Shown: piece after piece, positions 5,177 to 7,085 of the stretch
Layout: each line of letters begins with the position of its first letter
Numbering within the stretch: the stretch's first letter is position 1
Assembly: GCA_016711485.1 (NCBI GenBank)
Contig: JADJSX010000033.1
Location: 1-7,085, forward strand
DNA from: Leptospiraceae bacterium
Lineage (GTDB): Bacteria; Spirochaetota; Leptospiria; Leptospirales; Leptospiraceae
DNA: 7,085 nt
Reading direction: 5' to 3'
Translations under genes and position numbers: made by a program
The notes under the pieces: model-generated
The model's database searches: none
What the model was told of the DNA's origin: nothing
The model's input: only the letters and a program-made list of their open reading frames with translations

Positions 5177-7085
5177 GTGAAAAGATTTTTTAGATTTTCG
5201 AATAAGAATAGTAATATTACGCCTATTTTAAATTTTGAAATCGAAAATGAGATTTACGAAAGTGAAAATTCAATCGTATATCCTTGATGAGAAATAAAAC
5301 TGATAATCAAAAGTAATTTAAAGCAACTAAGGAAAGATTTTCCCTCTCGGAAGAAATCGCAAAATTCAAAGAGTCAATATAACACAAAACTTTGATTATG
5401 CAGGAATACCCAGGGTTTATAATTTTCTAAATACCAAAATACTTATCTAATTTCTTTCTAAAGAAGATTTTGGAGGTAATTCTATTGCCTAATTTTTACT
5501 TTCAAACTATTTTTTCAGTAGATCAATTTTTACCAATAGCGATTCGAATGGCTGAAATTGTTGCACATATTCATTCTAAAATTATTCATAAAGACATAAA
5601 TCCATCTAATATAGTTTGGAATTCAAATACTAACCAGGTGAAAATAATTGATTTTGGAATTTCATCTGAACTGTCCCATGAAACAACTAGTTTACAAAAC
5701 GTCAATGTTCTAGAAAGACTTTGAATTATATATGTCTCCCGAACAAAACTGGACGAATGAATCCGGGTAATTGACTATCACGCACTGATTTGTATTCATT
5801 AGGTGCTACTTTCTATCAAATGAAGTAACCGGTCAGGTTCCTTTTTTACTGGCGCTGATGCTATGGAGATAGTGTACGGTCATATCGCCAAGGGAGCCAA
5901 TACCACCACACGAAATAAATAAAGACATTCCAACAACTCTCTAAATCATGCTTCGCCTGATGGCTAAGACAGCAGAAAAATGAATATCAAAGTGCTTTAG
6001 GTTTAGTTCATGATTTAGTAATTGTTTGGAAAATATTGAATCATTAAAAAATGAACTAGTACAATCAAGGATGAATCTAAATTTCTAAAATTGGAGCAAA
6101 CGACATTTCAGATCGCTTTGAAATTCCTCAAAAGCTATGCAGGAGAGAAAAAGAAAGAGAAACCTAATGAATGCTTTTGATCGAATTGGAGAAAAAAACA
6201 AAGAAATCATTCTTGTAAGTGGTTACTCAGAGATAGAGAAATCATCTATAGTTCGAAATCTATAAACCTATAGTAGAAAAGAAAGGAATTTTATTCATGG
6301 AAAATTTGATCAATACAAGGAAAATATTCCTATGCTTCCTTATTCAAGCATTTCAAGGATTGAGTAAGACAAATATTAACTGAAAGTAAAGAAAAATTAT
6401 CTATTCATAAAAAGAAATCATAAATACGCTCAGCCAAATTGTAGTGTAATCATAGACGTGATTCCGGAAGTGGGACTGATTACAGGTGAACAGCCACAGG
6501 CACCAATTTTATCTCAGAGAATCCAGGAACCGTTTCAATCTAGTTTTTCGAAATTTGTACGAGAGAATATTTGCATCGGGAAAAAATCCATAAATTTATA
6601 TTTCTCGACGATTTACAATGGGCAGACTTACCATCTTTGCATTTATTGAAATGTTGTGACCCGGAAATTGGTAATCTATTTACTAATCGGTGCTTACGAG
6701 GACAATAAACTAGATCCAACGCATCCACTTTTGCCAATGGTATCAGAGTAAAAAAGGAAATAGTAGTAAATAGGATTTCTGTCCCCCCTTAGTTGCAAAA
6801 TGTTAATCAATTAGTTTCGGATACTCTGACATATCCATTGAAGAATCAGTTCATTGGCAAAATTAAGTTTTGAGAAAACCCAAGTCTTTTTTCTTTAAAT
6901 CAATTTTATCTGTTCTTCACCAAGAAAGTCTTATAGTTTTTGTGATTCAAATTCTTTACAGTGGAAATGGAATTTAGATAGAATTCAGCAAGAGAGTAAT
7001 GACGATAACGTTGTCGATTTAATGGCAAATAAAATCAAAAATTGCCACCGAATACTCAGAATGTATTACGTTTAGCAGCTTGTAT
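5177..7085 (+). pseudogene. decayed serine/threonine kinase - AAA ATPase (- sensor kinase) gene, truncated by window end
   Basis: Frame-hopping recovers the N-terminal half of the large trifunctional Leptospira signalling proteins. NEIYESENSIVY (about 5246-5281) opens the kinase fold. An open segment at 5470-5724 holds the catalytic loop IIHKDINPSNIVWN (D at 5593-5595) and IIDFGIS (DFG at 5650-5658). YMSPEQ, TGQVPFL, RLMAKTAE and GLVHDLV follow in other frames. The ATPase part begins with GANDISDRFEIPQKL (about 6095-6137). Its Walker A is degraded to GYSEIEKS (6221-6244), with glycine replaced by glutamate at two of three positions. Walker B, FIFLDDLQWAD (about 6595-6624), is intact. GAYEDNKLDPTHPLL and DDNVVDLMANKI continue to the end. 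A histidine-kinase part would lie beyond the window. More than ten frameshifts or stops are present. The true start is unclear; GTG 5177 is in frame with the first recognisable block, but GGAGG at 5081 hints at a start nearer 5100. Confidence 0.88.

Noticed and set aside
6458..6737. ORFs at 6458-6649 (plus) and 6540-6737 (minus)
   Set aside because: The recognisable ATPase residues (FLDDLQWAD, LLKCCDPEIG) are in a different plus-strand frame through most of this stretch, so both ORFs are chance openings in the kinase/ATPase pseudogene.

Overview
The window looks like a decayed accessory region of a spirochaete chromosome, most probably a pathogenic-clade Leptospira. The base composition is AT-rich. 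The right part carries the wreck of the large serine/threonine-kinase / AAA-ATPase / sensor-kinase proteins that Leptospira genomes encode in many paralogous copies. Almost every host gene here is a pseudogene that can only be read by hopping between frames. The attribution is from recognised protein families, not from a database search.

Layout. Positions 1-489 (minus strand) hold a frameshifted gene for an exported or lipoprotein-like beta-rich protein. A roughly 285-bp structured repeat follows (712-993), then an AT-rich spacer containing two 48-bp direct repeats 105 bp apart (1292-1339 and 1397-1444), then a second copy of the structured repeat (1701-1990). That second copy is cut at its 3' end by the left end of an insertion element (about 1988-4301). 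The element has 19-bp imperfect terminal inverted repeats and two overlapping genes: an intact tyrosine recombinase, and an IS91-family HUH/Y2 transposase split into two frames. A canonical T TTA AAA slippery heptamer lies within the short overlap where the two frames can be joined. Downstream are a 20-bp inverted repeat with a 69-nt spacer (4305-4413), an ester-cyclase (SnoaL-like) pseudogene (4610-5080), and the kinase/ATPase pseudogene (about 5177 to the window end).

How it fits together. The host genes have accumulated many stops and indels, whereas the recombinase is open and its six expected catalytic residues are present. The transposase needs only one -1 shift. The insertion element is therefore the youngest and possibly only functional gene-bearing unit in the window. 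The most unusual signal is the structured repeat pair. Both copies fold into the same multibranch structure. One base pair is replaced by a compensatory double change (A-U to G-C), and the wobble pairs fall as G-U only on the plus strand, which points to a folded plus-strand RNA (or single-stranded DNA) rather than a simple DNA palindrome.
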